Translations under genes and position numbers: made by a program
In this document: positions 1 to 5,734 of the stretch, in pieces
Layout: each line of letters opens with the position of its first letter
Numbering within the stretch: the stretch's first letter is position 1
The notes under the pieces: generated by a model
Database searches by the model: none
Told to the model about the DNA's origin: nothing
What the model saw: the letters and a program-made list of their open reading frames with translations, nothing else
Assembly (NCBI GenBank): GCA_900321845.1
Contig: ONXT01000172.1
Span: forward strand, 1 to 5,742
DNA length: 5,742 nt
Reading direction: 5' to 3'
Source: an uncultured Bacteroidales bacterium
GTDB taxonomy: Bacteria > Bacteroidota > Bacteroidia > Bacteroidales > WCHB1-69

Positions 1-104
1 CTAAGGCCCGAAAAGGCATGGTCAAGTCCATCATCGGCACTGTTGTGAGCTTCATCGTCTATTTTGCTTTTATAGTGCTTCTTAGCTTGGAGCATGAGCT
101 TTAA
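1..104 (+). CDS. C-terminal end of a small membrane protein (5' truncated by window)
   Basis: The frame with codons from base 3 to the TAA at 102-104 gives 33 residues: a basic start (KARKGMVK) followed by a hydrophobic stretch of about 20 residues, then a short charged tail (EHEL). This is one transmembrane helix at the end of a protein whose beginning lies outside the window. The helix aligns without gaps with the last helix of the gene at 165-584: SIIGTVVSFIVY here against SIVGMIIGIVVY there, both preceded by an RK pair. I infer that the two genes are neighbouring members of one small membrane protein family. The full protein, including whether it has a zinc ribbon, cannot be seen. A weak 5-bp stem (84-88 with 103-107) before a T run is too poor to call a terminator. 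Confidence 0.6.
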   Translation, partial: KARKGMVKSIIGTVVSFIVYFAFIVLLSLEHEL

Positions 105-164
105 GCTTGTTTTTTGAGGAGGAATTAAATCAGCCCGATTAGAAGAATAAATCAAAGCTCAATT

Positions 165-584
165 ATGTATTGCACGAAATGCGGAAAACAAATCCAAGAA
201 GGCCAATGCTATTGTCCTAATTGTGGAACCCCTGTCCTTGTTACAGATGAGGACTTCCCGCGCGCCAATTACGACGTTGCCGAATGCACTCCCCAGCCCC
301 AACGCAAGGGACCGTGGAACAGCTTCGCCCGCGCCGGCCACATTTTGGGACTTATTTCCATCATCACTTGTTGGATTCCCATCATCGGTTTCTTTGCCTG
401 CGCGACCGGCACTGTCGGCATCGTGATGTCTTCTTTAGGAAAACGCTCGACCGAGGATGCATTCCTCAGAAAAGCAAGCATCGGCTTGACCTTGTCCATC
501 GTAGGGATGATTATTGGGATTGTCGTTTATACCCTTTTTCTGATTTATTTTGACAGATCCTTCGTCACTGGCGGAATTGATTAG
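165..584 (+). CDS. Zinc-ribbon and two-helix membrane protein, function unknown
   Basis: A 139-residue protein. The N-terminus is a zinc ribbon with two CxxC knuckles (C3/C6 and C17/C20), the layout of zinc_ribbon_2-type domains. A polar linker follows (about 25-55), then two hydrophobic regions: 58-90, long enough for a helix or a tight hairpin, and 106-128. A basic loop lies between them (around 92-103). This ribbon-plus-small-membrane-domain arrangement is common in uncharacterised bacterial proteins with DUF4190-like tails; no reaction is known and I assign none. The ATG at 165 is favoured because an in-frame stop lies at 126-128 and the ribbon begins immediately after it. There is no Shine-Dalgarno at that start; a strong GAGGAGG at 116-122 is too far away. 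The last helix resembles that of the truncated gene at 1-104, so this is probably a tandem pair. The 81-bp gap to the next gene argues against tight coupling with it. Confidence 0.8.
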   Translation: MYCTKCGKQIQEGQCYCPNCGTPVLVTDEDFPRANYDVAECTPQPQRKGPWNSFARAGHILGLISIITCWIPIIGFFACATGTVGIVMSSLGKRSTEDAFLRKASIGLTLSIVGMIIGIVVYTLFLIYFDRSFVTGGID

Positions 585-608
585 CATGTAAAGATGTTTC
601 GAGCTCCC

Positions 609-635
609 TTGACGTAGTTTTATATTGTTAATTTG
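609..635 (+). promoter_or_regulatory. Weak candidate promoter for the oxidoreductase gene
   Basis: TTG at 609-611 is followed after 17 bases by TAATTTG at 629-635, which is the Bacteroidota -7 element TAnnTTTG lacking one T. The start of transcription would lie near 640, giving an AT-rich leader of about 25 nt before the ATG at 666. A second partial match, TAGTTTTA at 615-622, is also present. Neither is perfect, so this is a tentative call. Confidence 0.3.
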
Positions 636-665
636 TTGAAAACTAGTTATTTTAATTGATTGAAT

Positions 666-3600
666 ATGTATAGAATCACAGAACATCCGATTTTGGACAT
701 CCCCAAAACCGAAAAAGTCGTTTTTGAGTACAACGGCAAGAAAGTAACAGGTTATAAGGGTTATACAATTGCAGCGGCGTTGCATCAGGCGGGTTTCCCG
801 ATACATAGCCATAGCCTTGACGGGCGCGAACGCAGCCTTGCTTGCGGTATCGGCAAGTGCGGTGCCTGCCAAATGCTGGTAGATGGCGAGGTGAAACGTA
901 TCTGCATCACCCCTGTTGAAGGTGTGAAAAAAGTGGAGGAAATCCCCCAAAACTATTTCCCCGAAACGGAAGAACCCAAACAGGAAACGCTGAAAGTCTA
1001 CAAGACGCAGGTCGCCATCATTGGCGCGGGCCCCGCAGGTCTGGCCTGCCGCGAAAGACTCAACGAGCAGGGCATCTCCAACATCGTCATCGACAATAAC
1101 GAGCGTGTCGGAGGTCAGTTCAACATGCAGACGCACCAGTTCTTCTTCTTTGAAAAAGAGCAGGTTTATGGCGGAATGCGCGGTTTCGACATCGCCAAGC
1201 AGTTGGCTGGCGACGACCATACCGGCATCTGTCTCAACTCCACTGTATGGGATTTGCTCGAAGGAAAGCGGGTTGCGGTCAAGAACTTGAAAACCAACGA
1301 GATTTTCTATGTGGATGCTGAATATCTGGTGGTTGCTACCGGCGCTGTGCCGTTCGCTCCGGTTTTTGAAAACGATGACCTTCCGGGTGTTTACACCGCT
1401 GCCGTCGTCCAGAAGATGATGAATGTGGAGCACACGCTTCTCGGCAAGCGCATCCTCTCCATCGGCGCTGGCAACATCGGCTACCTCACCTCTTACCAGG
1501 CCACGCAGGCGGGTGCCAAGGTGGTCGCCATCGTTGAAGCGATGGACCACGAAGGCGGCTTCCCCGTCCAAGCAAACCGCGTGCGCCGTCTTGGAATCCC
1601 GATTTACACCTCCCACGTTTTGCTCCGCGCCATTCCGAACGAAGATCATACCGGCATTGTGGGCGCAGTAATTGCCGAATGCAAGGATTTCAAACCGATT
1701 CCAGGTACGGAAAAGGTTATCAAGAATATCGATGTCATCAATATCTGCACAGGTTTGATTCCTGATAATCAGATACTTGAAAAAGGAAAGCAGGTCTTCG
1801 GGCTGAATGTCTATGGTGCGGGCGATGCCGTTCGCGTGGGCGAAGGCACCTGCGCCGTGCTTCGCGGCAAGCAGGTCGCTCTCGAAATTGCCATGCAGAT
1901 GGGCAAGCGCGTCAGCTACGACGAGTATATTGAGGTTTCGAAACAATACCTCGACGCACAGCAACGTCCTGTGCGCGTGCTCGACAAACCGGTGAAACCC
2001 GATTCTGAAAGGATGAAGAAAAAAGGCTTCGTCATTCCCGACTGCCTCTTCGGTTTCGCCTGCAATCCCTGCTCTTTCTCCTGCCCGCAAGGCGCCATCA
2101 CCAAGCCTACCACCTCTTCCGTTCCCGTTGTGGATTACAAGAAGTGCATCGGCTGCATGGAATGCGTTTCACATTGCCCAGGTCTTGCCATTTTCGGCTA
2201 TAACCTGCAGAACGACTGGCTGTTCCTTCCGATTGAATACAAGGTGAAGGAGGGCGCCGATGTCGTGCTGATCAACGATTTAGGACAGAAAGTAGGGGAG
2301 GGAGTCGTTGAAAAAGTGATGGAGAAGCCTAACAAGACCAATGTGGCGCGCGTAAAAGCCACCAACATCACCGGCGAACGCCTCACCGAAGTTACTGGAT
2401 TCATTCTCAAAGAAAGATTCGGCAAAGGTGTTGATATGCAGCCGTTTACTACCGAAGGCGAAGATCCGGCTTACGTTTGCCATTGCGAAGATGTACAATT
2501 GGATAAGATCCTGGCAGTGGTTGGAAGCCGCAGAATCATCTCCATCGATGAGTTGAAGCACACGACGAGAATCGGTATGGGACCATGTCGTGGCAAACGT
2601 TGCGTGCCGCGCGTCAAACAACTCCTTCGCGCCCATGGCATCGAGGTTGTAGGTGATCCCACTCCGCGTGGACCGCTCTCCAACCAGTTGTTAATCAATG
2701 AGGTACAGCCGAATGCGAAGAAAGAGTTCATTACGTCGTTTACCAAAGCGACCAAGCGTGTTGATTGCGACGTGTTCATCGCTGGCGGTGGTATCGCTGG
2801 TAGCGCCCTGTTCCGCTACTTCTCAGAAGCTGGCAAAAAAACCGTCTTGGCCAATGCAGAGCGCGGTTCATCATGGCGTTGCATCGGTGGTGGACGCCCT
2901 GCCTTCTCAGTTCCCGAAATTTCTGACATCGCCAACCATAACCTTGAGATATTCAAGTCATTACAGAAAGTCACCAATGTGAATTACAAACCGACCCGCT
3001 ATGTCGGCTTTGCTCACGATGAGGCTACTTACAAGGCTTTGGAGGCCTCCCTCGCTTGGTCTGACGGCTACATGGTTGACAAGAAGGACTTCCAAAAGGA
3101 GATTTCCCCCTATTTCAATCCGAATCTGAACACTTACAGCGCCGCTTTGATTACCACCAACTGCTGGCAAGCGACTCCGGGGCTGGTCATCGACTATATT
3201 CGCGGACTTGCCTGTCAGAAGGGCGGCATCTTATTGGAAGATTGCCGTTTGGTGGAAGTCCAGAAGACCGATAAGGGATATATGGCTTTGGTTTACACGC
3301 ACGACAAGGAGTTCGTGGAATATCATTGCGAGCACTTCGTGAATTCATTGGGTTATCAAGCACCTAAATTCGCCAAGCAGTTGGGTATTCCTACCAACCT
3401 CTATCCTGTTAAGCACCAAGCATTTATCACTGGTCGTTTGCCGCTGATGGGCAAGGATGGCGACTCTTTGGATATGTTGATCGACCGTCGTCATTACAAA
3501 GGGTTCTCCGCAGTCTATGGGCAGCAGTTTGCCGAAACCGGTCAAATCATCGGTTGCGCTTCCACCGACAACGATCCGGGCGAGGCCGGCAAGAACTTGA

Positions 3601-3890
3601 AGTACAATGCGCAGGACTTTTTGGAAATCTGTGCCGAAGTGTTCCGCGAATGGATTCCGCGTTTGGGCTCCGTCAGTTTCCAGGCTTTCTGGTCTGGCTA
3701 CTACACCGAACCGCGCTACATAGTCGATCCCTCCGTCGGCTTGCTCGTTGGTTTGCGCGGCCATGGCTTCATGCTCGGTCAGTATCTCGCCAAAATCTAT
3801 GTTGACAAATACATGGGGCGCGAAACCCCGGCCTACATGGACCGCTTGGCACTTTCCGGCGACGGCCTGACCGAAAACGCCTTCAAATAA
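666..3890 (+). CDS. Fused multi-domain FAD / iron-sulfur amino (imino) acid dehydrogenase, HcnABC / LhpBEF-like
   Basis: A 1074-residue protein that joins modules normally encoded as separate subunits. In order: a plant-type [2Fe-2S] domain, about 15-95, with C60, C65, C68 and C80; an FAD/NAD(P) oxidoreductase domain, about 113-430, with GAGPAG at 120-125, a GGQ at 149-151, a second nucleotide motif GAGNIG at 267-272 and the FAD-binding GAGDA at 384-388; a 2[4Fe-4S] ferredoxin, about 455-510, with C460/C466/C469/C473 and C494/C497/C500/C504; a beta-rich linker, about 510-600; a BFD-like [2Fe-2S] domain with C605, C607, C641 and C646 in the family context GMGPC; and a DAO-type FAD domain, about 700-1050, with GGGIAG at 707-712 and a C-terminal GHGF at 1032-1035. 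Related separate-subunit enzymes are hydrogen cyanide synthase HcnABC, opine oxidases, and proline or hydroxyproline dehydrogenases. They oxidise an amine at the DAO flavin and pass electrons along the Fe-S centres. The substrate is unknown here. There is no signal peptide, so it is cytoplasmic. I chose the ATG at 666 over an in-frame TTG two codons upstream. All metal and nucleotide motifs are intact. Confidence 0.92.
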   Translation: MYRITEHPILDIPKTEKVVFEYNGKKVTGYKGYTIAAALHQAGFPIHSHSLDGRERSLACGIGKCGACQMLVDGEVKRICITPVEGVKKVEEIPQNYFPETEEPKQETLKVYKTQVAIIGAGPAGLACRERLNEQGISNIVIDNNERVGGQFNMQTHQFFFFEKEQVYGGMRGFDIAKQLAGDDHTGICLNSTVWDLLEGKRVAVKNLKTNEIFYVDAEYLVVATGAVPFAPVFENDDLPGVYTAAVVQKMMNVEHTLLGKRILSIGAGNIGYLTSYQATQAGAKVVAIVEAMDHEGGFPVQANRVRRLGIPIYTSHVLLRAIPNEDHTGIVGAVIAECKDFKPIPGTEKVIKNIDVINICTGLIPDNQILEKGKQVFGLNVYGAGDAVRVGEGTCAVLRGKQVALEIAMQMGKRVSYDEYIEVSKQYLDAQQRPVRVLDKPVKPDSERMKKKGFVIPDCLFGFACNPCSFSCPQGAITKPTTSSVPVVDYKKCIGCMECVSHCPGLAIFGYNLQNDWLFLPIEYKVKEGADVVLINDLGQKVGEGVVEKVMEKPNKTNVARVKATNITGERLTEVTGFILKERFGKGVDMQPFTTEGEDPAYVCHCEDVQLDKILAVVGSRRIISIDELKHTTRIGMGPCRGKRCVPRVKQLLRAHGIEVVGDPTPRGPLSNQLLINEVQPNAKKEFITSFTKATKRVDCDVFIAGGGIAGSALFRYFSEAGKKTVLANAERGSSWRCIGGGRPAFSVPEISDIANHNLEIFKSLQKVTNVNYKPTRYVGFAHDEATYKALEASLAWSDGYMVDKKDFQKEISPYFNPNLNTYSAALITTNCWQATPGLVIDYIRGLACQKGGILLEDCRLVEVQKTDKGYMALVYTHDKEFVEYHCEHFVNSLGYQAPKFAKQLGIPTNLYPVKHQAFITGRLPLMGKDGDSLDMLIDRRHYKGFSAVYGQQFAETGQIIGCASTDNDPGEAGKNLKYNAQDFLEICAEVFREWIPRLGSVSFQAFWSGYYTEPRYIVDPSVGLLVGLRGHGFMLGQYLAKIYVDKYMGRETPAYMDRLALSGDGLTENAFK

Positions 3891-3921
3891 TATGTGATTC
3901 TATTGCATAATTATATGATAT

Positions 3922-3967
3922 GGGAAGGGGGACGCATGATTTTGCGTCCCTTCCCTATTTTCAATTT
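3922..3967 (+). terminator. Rho-independent terminator after the oxidoreductase gene
   Basis: The arm at 3922-3935 pairs with 3944-3955 as 8 bp (GGGAAGGG with CCCTTCCC) plus 4 bp (ACGC with GCGT), with a two-G bulge and an 8-nt loop. A T-rich run follows (TATTTTCAATTT). It lies 31 bp after the stop at 3890 and separates the oxidoreductase from the next gene. It also argues against the longer GTG start at 3894 for that gene, whose extra codons would encode this hairpin. Confidence 0.8.
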
Positions 3968-3983
3968 ACTATTTTCTGATACC

Positions 3984-4364
3984 ATGTTTACCCCTGAAGA
4001 ACGTTCCACCTTCCCTTACTGGTTTGCCCATTGGTGTGCTTTCAATATGACGGCGTTGAATTTGCGCTGTTGGAAATTCCGCTTTTTGTTTCACGATATT
4101 TTCAAGCCGTGGTTACGCCTGTTTCTGCCCTACAAAAAGGTGCAGACCATTCATCGCACGCACTCGCGGCATCATGCGGAGTACAAGGGCAAGCGATACG
4201 ACTGGCTGGGGATGGTCATCGATTGGGAATGTTCGCTTTATACAAAATCGGTGGCAACGTTGAATGCGCGGCAGAAAATGGAGGCATACAAGGAGGTGAA
4301 TCCGGAGTTTTATGCGAAGATGAAACCGAATATGGAGCCTATTTTGCAGAAATTGGGCTTGTAG
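3984..4364 (+). CDS. Small His-rich protein, possibly DUF5662-like; function unknown
   Basis: A 126-residue protein with no signal peptide and no clear membrane helix, although the N-terminal half is rich in Trp, Phe and Leu. It carries conserved-looking polar clusters: H16; an HD pair at 37-38 in the context LFHDIFKPWL; H57, H60, H63 and H64; and D80 and E82 in the context MVIDWECS. The HD-IxK, HxxHSRHH and DWE pattern is reminiscent of the DUF5662 family and, more loosely, of helical HD-type metal sites. I offer this as recollection of a family pattern, not a search result. Metal binding is inferred from the spacing of His and Asp only. The frame is open back to a GTG at 3894, but those codons run through the terminator hairpin, so ATG 3984 (MFTPEER) is the likely start. 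There is no Shine-Dalgarno and no clear promoter. It ends 3 bp before the convergent mtgA stop. Confidence 0.75.
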   Translation: MFTPEERSTFPYWFAHWCAFNMTALNLRCWKFRFLFHDIFKPWLRLFLPYKKVQTIHRTHSRHHAEYKGKRYDWLGMVIDWECSLYTKSVATLNARQKMEAYKEVNPEFYAKMKPNMEPILQKLGL

Positions 4365-4367
4365 CGG

Positions 4368-5162
4368 TTATTTCTTCTTGGCTTTTCGTTTGGCTTCCTT
4401 TTTCTCGTAGCGTTTTTGCGCCTTTTGGATGGTTCCTTTGTCGAAACGCACCCGTCCGATCATGGCGCTCCATTTTACGAGTTGGTTGGCGCGTTTTTGT
4501 ACGCGCTTGGACGGATGAACGGGGCTCTTTTTGAGTGGTTGCGGGTAGCAGGCGGTGATGAGTGCGGCTTCCCGACGGGTGAGGTTCTTGGCATCTTTGT
4601 TAAAATAGTGCTGTGCGGCGGCTTGCGCTCCGTAAATGCCTTCACCCATCTCAATTTCGTTGAGATAGATCTCCATAATGCGCTCTTTCCCCCAGATGTT
4701 CTCAATCAGAAAGGTGTAATAGACTTCAAAACCTTTGCGCACCCAGGAGGATTTCGGCCACAGGAAGACGTTCTTGGCGGTTTGTTGGGAAATGGTGCTG
4801 GCACCGCGTTTGCGCCGTCCCGATTCCCGCTCCTCGATGGCGCGGTCGATGGCTCCCCAGTCGAAGCCCTTGTGTCCAAGGAAGTTATTGTCTTCGGAGG
4901 CGATGGCGCACTGCACCATGTAGGGGGAAATGTCCTCCAAATCACGCCATTCGTGTTCGATGGGCGCGCCCAACTGTACCTTGCGGATGACCATCAGAGG
5001 TGTGATGGGCGGGTTGATCCATTTGTAAGCAACGGTCGTTAAAATGCTGAGAACGAACCCGATGAGGATTACGAATCCGATAAATCTGAATAGTTTGCCC
5101 CAAAAGCCGCGTTTTTTGCCGGCTTTCTTCTTTGGCGCATCTTTTGCTCTCCCTTTTGCCAT
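4368..5162 (-). CDS. mtgA: Monofunctional biosynthetic peptidoglycan glycosyltransferase
   Basis: A 264-residue GT51 enzyme that polymerises lipid II into glycan strands at the outer face of the cytoplasmic membrane. It has a basic N-terminus (about 1-23), one transmembrane anchor (about 24-46) and a GT51 domain (about 70-215). The five GT51 motifs are visible: EDNNFLGHKG at 90-99, with E90 the expected catalytic base; GASTISQQTAKN at 120-131; RKGFE at 142-146, with the second essential Glu; KERIMEIYLN at 159-168; and a following GIYGAQAAAQHYF region. There is no transpeptidase domain, and the length fits MtgA rather than a bifunctional PBP. The C-terminus is very basic, with 10 Lys/Arg in the last 15 residues. 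The ATG at 5162 is supported by the basic-then-hydrophobic N-terminus and a promoter element just upstream, which would leave a short leader of about 10-15 nt. It is transcribed alone, convergent with the 126-residue gene. Confidence 0.95.
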   Translation of the reverse strand: MAKGRAKDAPKKKAGKKRGFWGKLFRFIGFVILIGFVLSILTTVAYKWINPPITPLMVIRKVQLGAPIEHEWRDLEDISPYMVQCAIASEDNNFLGHKGFDWGAIDRAIEERESGRRKRGASTISQQTAKNVFLWPKSSWVRKGFEVYYTFLIENIWGKERIMEIYLNEIEMGEGIYGAQAAAQHYFNKDAKNLTRREAALITACYPQPLKKSPVHPSKRVQKRANQLVKWSAMIGRVRFDKGTIQKAQKRYEKKEAKRKAKKK

Positions 5163-5181
5163 AATATTCCAATTTTGGCGG

Positions 5182-5208
5182 CAAAATTACAATTAAATTG
5201 TGAATCAA
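5182..5208 (-). promoter_or_regulatory. mtgA promoter (Bacteroidota sigma-ABfr type)
   Basis: On the - strand TAATTTTG (5189-5182) is a perfect match to TAnnTTTG. A TTG at 5208-5206 lies 16 bases upstream of it, slightly closer than the usual -33 spacing. The box ends 19 bases before the mtgA ATG at 5162. Confidence 0.6.
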
Positions 5209-5245
5209 GGAAGCTCGACCTCCGATTTTCTATTCTTTAAATGCT

Positions 5246-5274
5246 TGATAATCATTGGTAATGAATGATTATTA
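5246..5274. repeat. Interrupted palindrome, possible operator (Fur-like)
   Basis: TGATAATCATT (5246-5256) and AATGATTATTA (5264-5274) are inverted repeats with 10 of 11 positions matching and a 7-base spacer. The half sites look like the GATAATCATT portion of the classical Fur box. The site lies about 55 bp upstream of the mapped -7 element of tRNA-Lys and about 57 bp upstream of the mtgA -7 element, so it could act on either gene, or on neither. It is AT-rich and lies in AT-rich DNA, so binding is only inferred. Confidence 0.35.
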
Positions 5275-5326
5275 AAAATAATTGGAAAAATTAACCGCCA
5301 GATGCGGAATTAAAAGAAAAAAGATG

Positions 5327-5334
5327 TACTTTTG
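5327..5334 (+). promoter_or_regulatory. tRNA-Lys promoter -7 element
   Basis: TACTTTTG is a perfect TAnnTTTG match, ending 16 bases before the first base of the tRNA, a normal distance for a Bacteroidota tRNA promoter. I see no TTG at the expected -33 position. Confidence 0.7.
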
Positions 5335-5350
5335 CAGTCTCAAACGAGAT

Positions 5351-5423
5351 GTCCCCGTAGCTCAGCTGGTAGAGCAATTGACTCTTAATCAATGGGTCCA
5401 GGGTTCGAATCCCTGCGGAGACA
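5351..5423 (+). tRNA. trnK: tRNA-Lys (anticodon CTT)
   Basis: A 73-nt cloverleaf reading AAG codons. Acceptor arms are 5351-5357 and 5416-5422; D stem GCTC/GAGC (5360-5363, 5372-5375) with loop AGCTGGTA; anticodon stem ATTGA/TCAAT (5377-5381, 5389-5393) with loop CTCTTAA and anticodon CTT at 5384-5386; variable loop GGGTC; T stem CAGGG/CCCTG (5399-5403, 5411-5415) with loop TTCGAAT; discriminator A5423. CCA is not encoded. Six of seven acceptor pairs are Watson-Crick; the fourth pair is C5354 with A5419, a mismatch. The Lys identity bases in the anticodon and the A discriminator are present, so it is probably functional. Confidence 0.97.
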
Positions 5424-5426
5424 CTG

Positions 5427-5457
5427 AAAAGACCGACTTAAAGCCGGTCTTTTTTTT
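5427..5457 (+). terminator. Terminator of tRNA-Lys, possibly bidirectional
   Basis: AAAAGACCG (5427-5435) pairs with CGGTCTTTT (5445-5453) around a 9-nt loop, and the T run continues to 5457 (8 Ts in all). It starts 4 bases after the tRNA. In the other direction the same hairpin would be followed by four Ts that belong to the stem, so it could also stop, less well, a leftward transcript from the region on the right. Confidence 0.9.
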
Positions 5458-5598
5458 ATTTACTGTACTACAAGATTCAGGGGCGTGGTTTCGAAATGCT
5501 CACGGAGGGTGCCACTTTCAGTAAGCCCACTTGCAATGTGGGTGGAAGCTTGTATATAGCTCATGACAATATGGTGGATGTTTTTTTTCAATGAGAAC

Positions 5599-5615
5599 GC
5601 GTACCTCTGGCACGC
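5599..5615 (-). other. Hairpin with AGA triloop
   Basis: Read on the - strand, GCGTGCC-AGA-GGTACGC forms 7 bp with one G-U pair and a 3-nt loop. On the + strand the same position would be an A-C mismatch, which favours a - strand RNA. Confidence 0.5.
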
Positions 5616-5637
5616 TTTGATTTTCGGGGCATTGTGC

Positions 5638-5660
5638 AACCCTACATTGCATGCAGGGTT
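5638..5660 (-). other. Ten-pair hairpin with GCA triloop
   Basis: Read on the - strand, AACCCTGCAT pairs with ATGTAGGGTT around GCA: ten pairs, one of them G-U. On the + strand that position would be an A-C mismatch. The apical part (5644-5651) is also complementary to 5532-5539, an alternative pairing. Confidence 0.5.
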
Positions 5661-5670
5661 ATGGAGAATT

Positions 5671-5685
5671 GCTCCCTCTGGGAGC
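5671..5685 (-). other. Perfect six-pair hairpin with AGA triloop
   Basis: Read on the - strand, GCTCCC-AGA-GGGAGC. It has the same CC-AGA-GG cap as the hairpin at 5599-5615. It pairs equally well on either strand, so it gives no strand information. Confidence 0.5.
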
Positions 5686-5734
5686 CTACGAGTGTTGACA
5701 GATAAAATCTTTGCACAAGCAGCAAGCATTACCG

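Larger units (their letters stand above)
5427..5729 (-). ncRNA. Candidate structured RNA, unidentified
   Basis: The last 285 bases have no recognisable protein. On the - strand a perfect TAnnTTTG lies at the window edge and the hairpin at 5427-5457 lies at the far end, framing a transcript of about 300 nt. Inside are three compact hairpins (5671-5685, 5638-5660, 5599-5615). Two contain a G-U pair when read as - strand RNA, where + strand RNA would have an A-C mismatch. TTGTGCAA (5718-5711) can also pair with TTGCACAA (5639-5632), closing a junction around two of the hairpins. A competing long-range fold pairs 5671-5678 with 5505-5512 (7 of 8) and 5644-5651 with 5532-5539 (8 of 8), leaving a large central bubble somewhat like 6S RNA. 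The alternative is a coding gene: an 89-codon frame runs from an ATG at 5729 to a TAA at 5460, but that ATG sits only 5 bases after the -7 element and the protein is not recognisable. I do not see tmRNA, RNase P or SRP RNA signatures. The ends are approximate. Confidence 0.35.

Noticed and set aside
84..116. Terminator after the truncated first gene
   Set aside because: Only a 5-bp stem can form before the T run, too weak to support.
116..150. GAGGAGG followed by a nine-codon frame (ATT start at 124, TAA at 148-150), as a leader peptide
   Set aside because: ATT is a very rare start codon, the spacing to GAGGAGG is short, and Bacteroidota rarely depend on Shine-Dalgarno. An orphan purine run is the simpler reading.
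435..2090. 551-codon open frame on the - strand, antisense to the oxidoreductase
   Set aside because: It crosses the end of one gene, an intergenic gap and the Fe-S/FAD coding region, has no recognisable domain, and is best explained by codon bias of the real + strand gene.
3894..3983. 30-codon N-terminal extension (GTG start) of the 126-residue protein
   Set aside because: These codons run through the terminator hairpin at 3922-3955, and ATG 3984 gives a normal-looking start.
4416..5042. 208-codon + strand frame opposite mtgA
   Set aside because: It is a shadow of mtgA, whose GT51 motifs fix the coding strand.
5460..5729. 89-codon - strand frame as a protein gene
   Set aside because: Its ATG lies 5 bases after the -7 element, leaving essentially no leader, and the product resembles no family I know. 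It is kept only as an alternative to the structured RNA.
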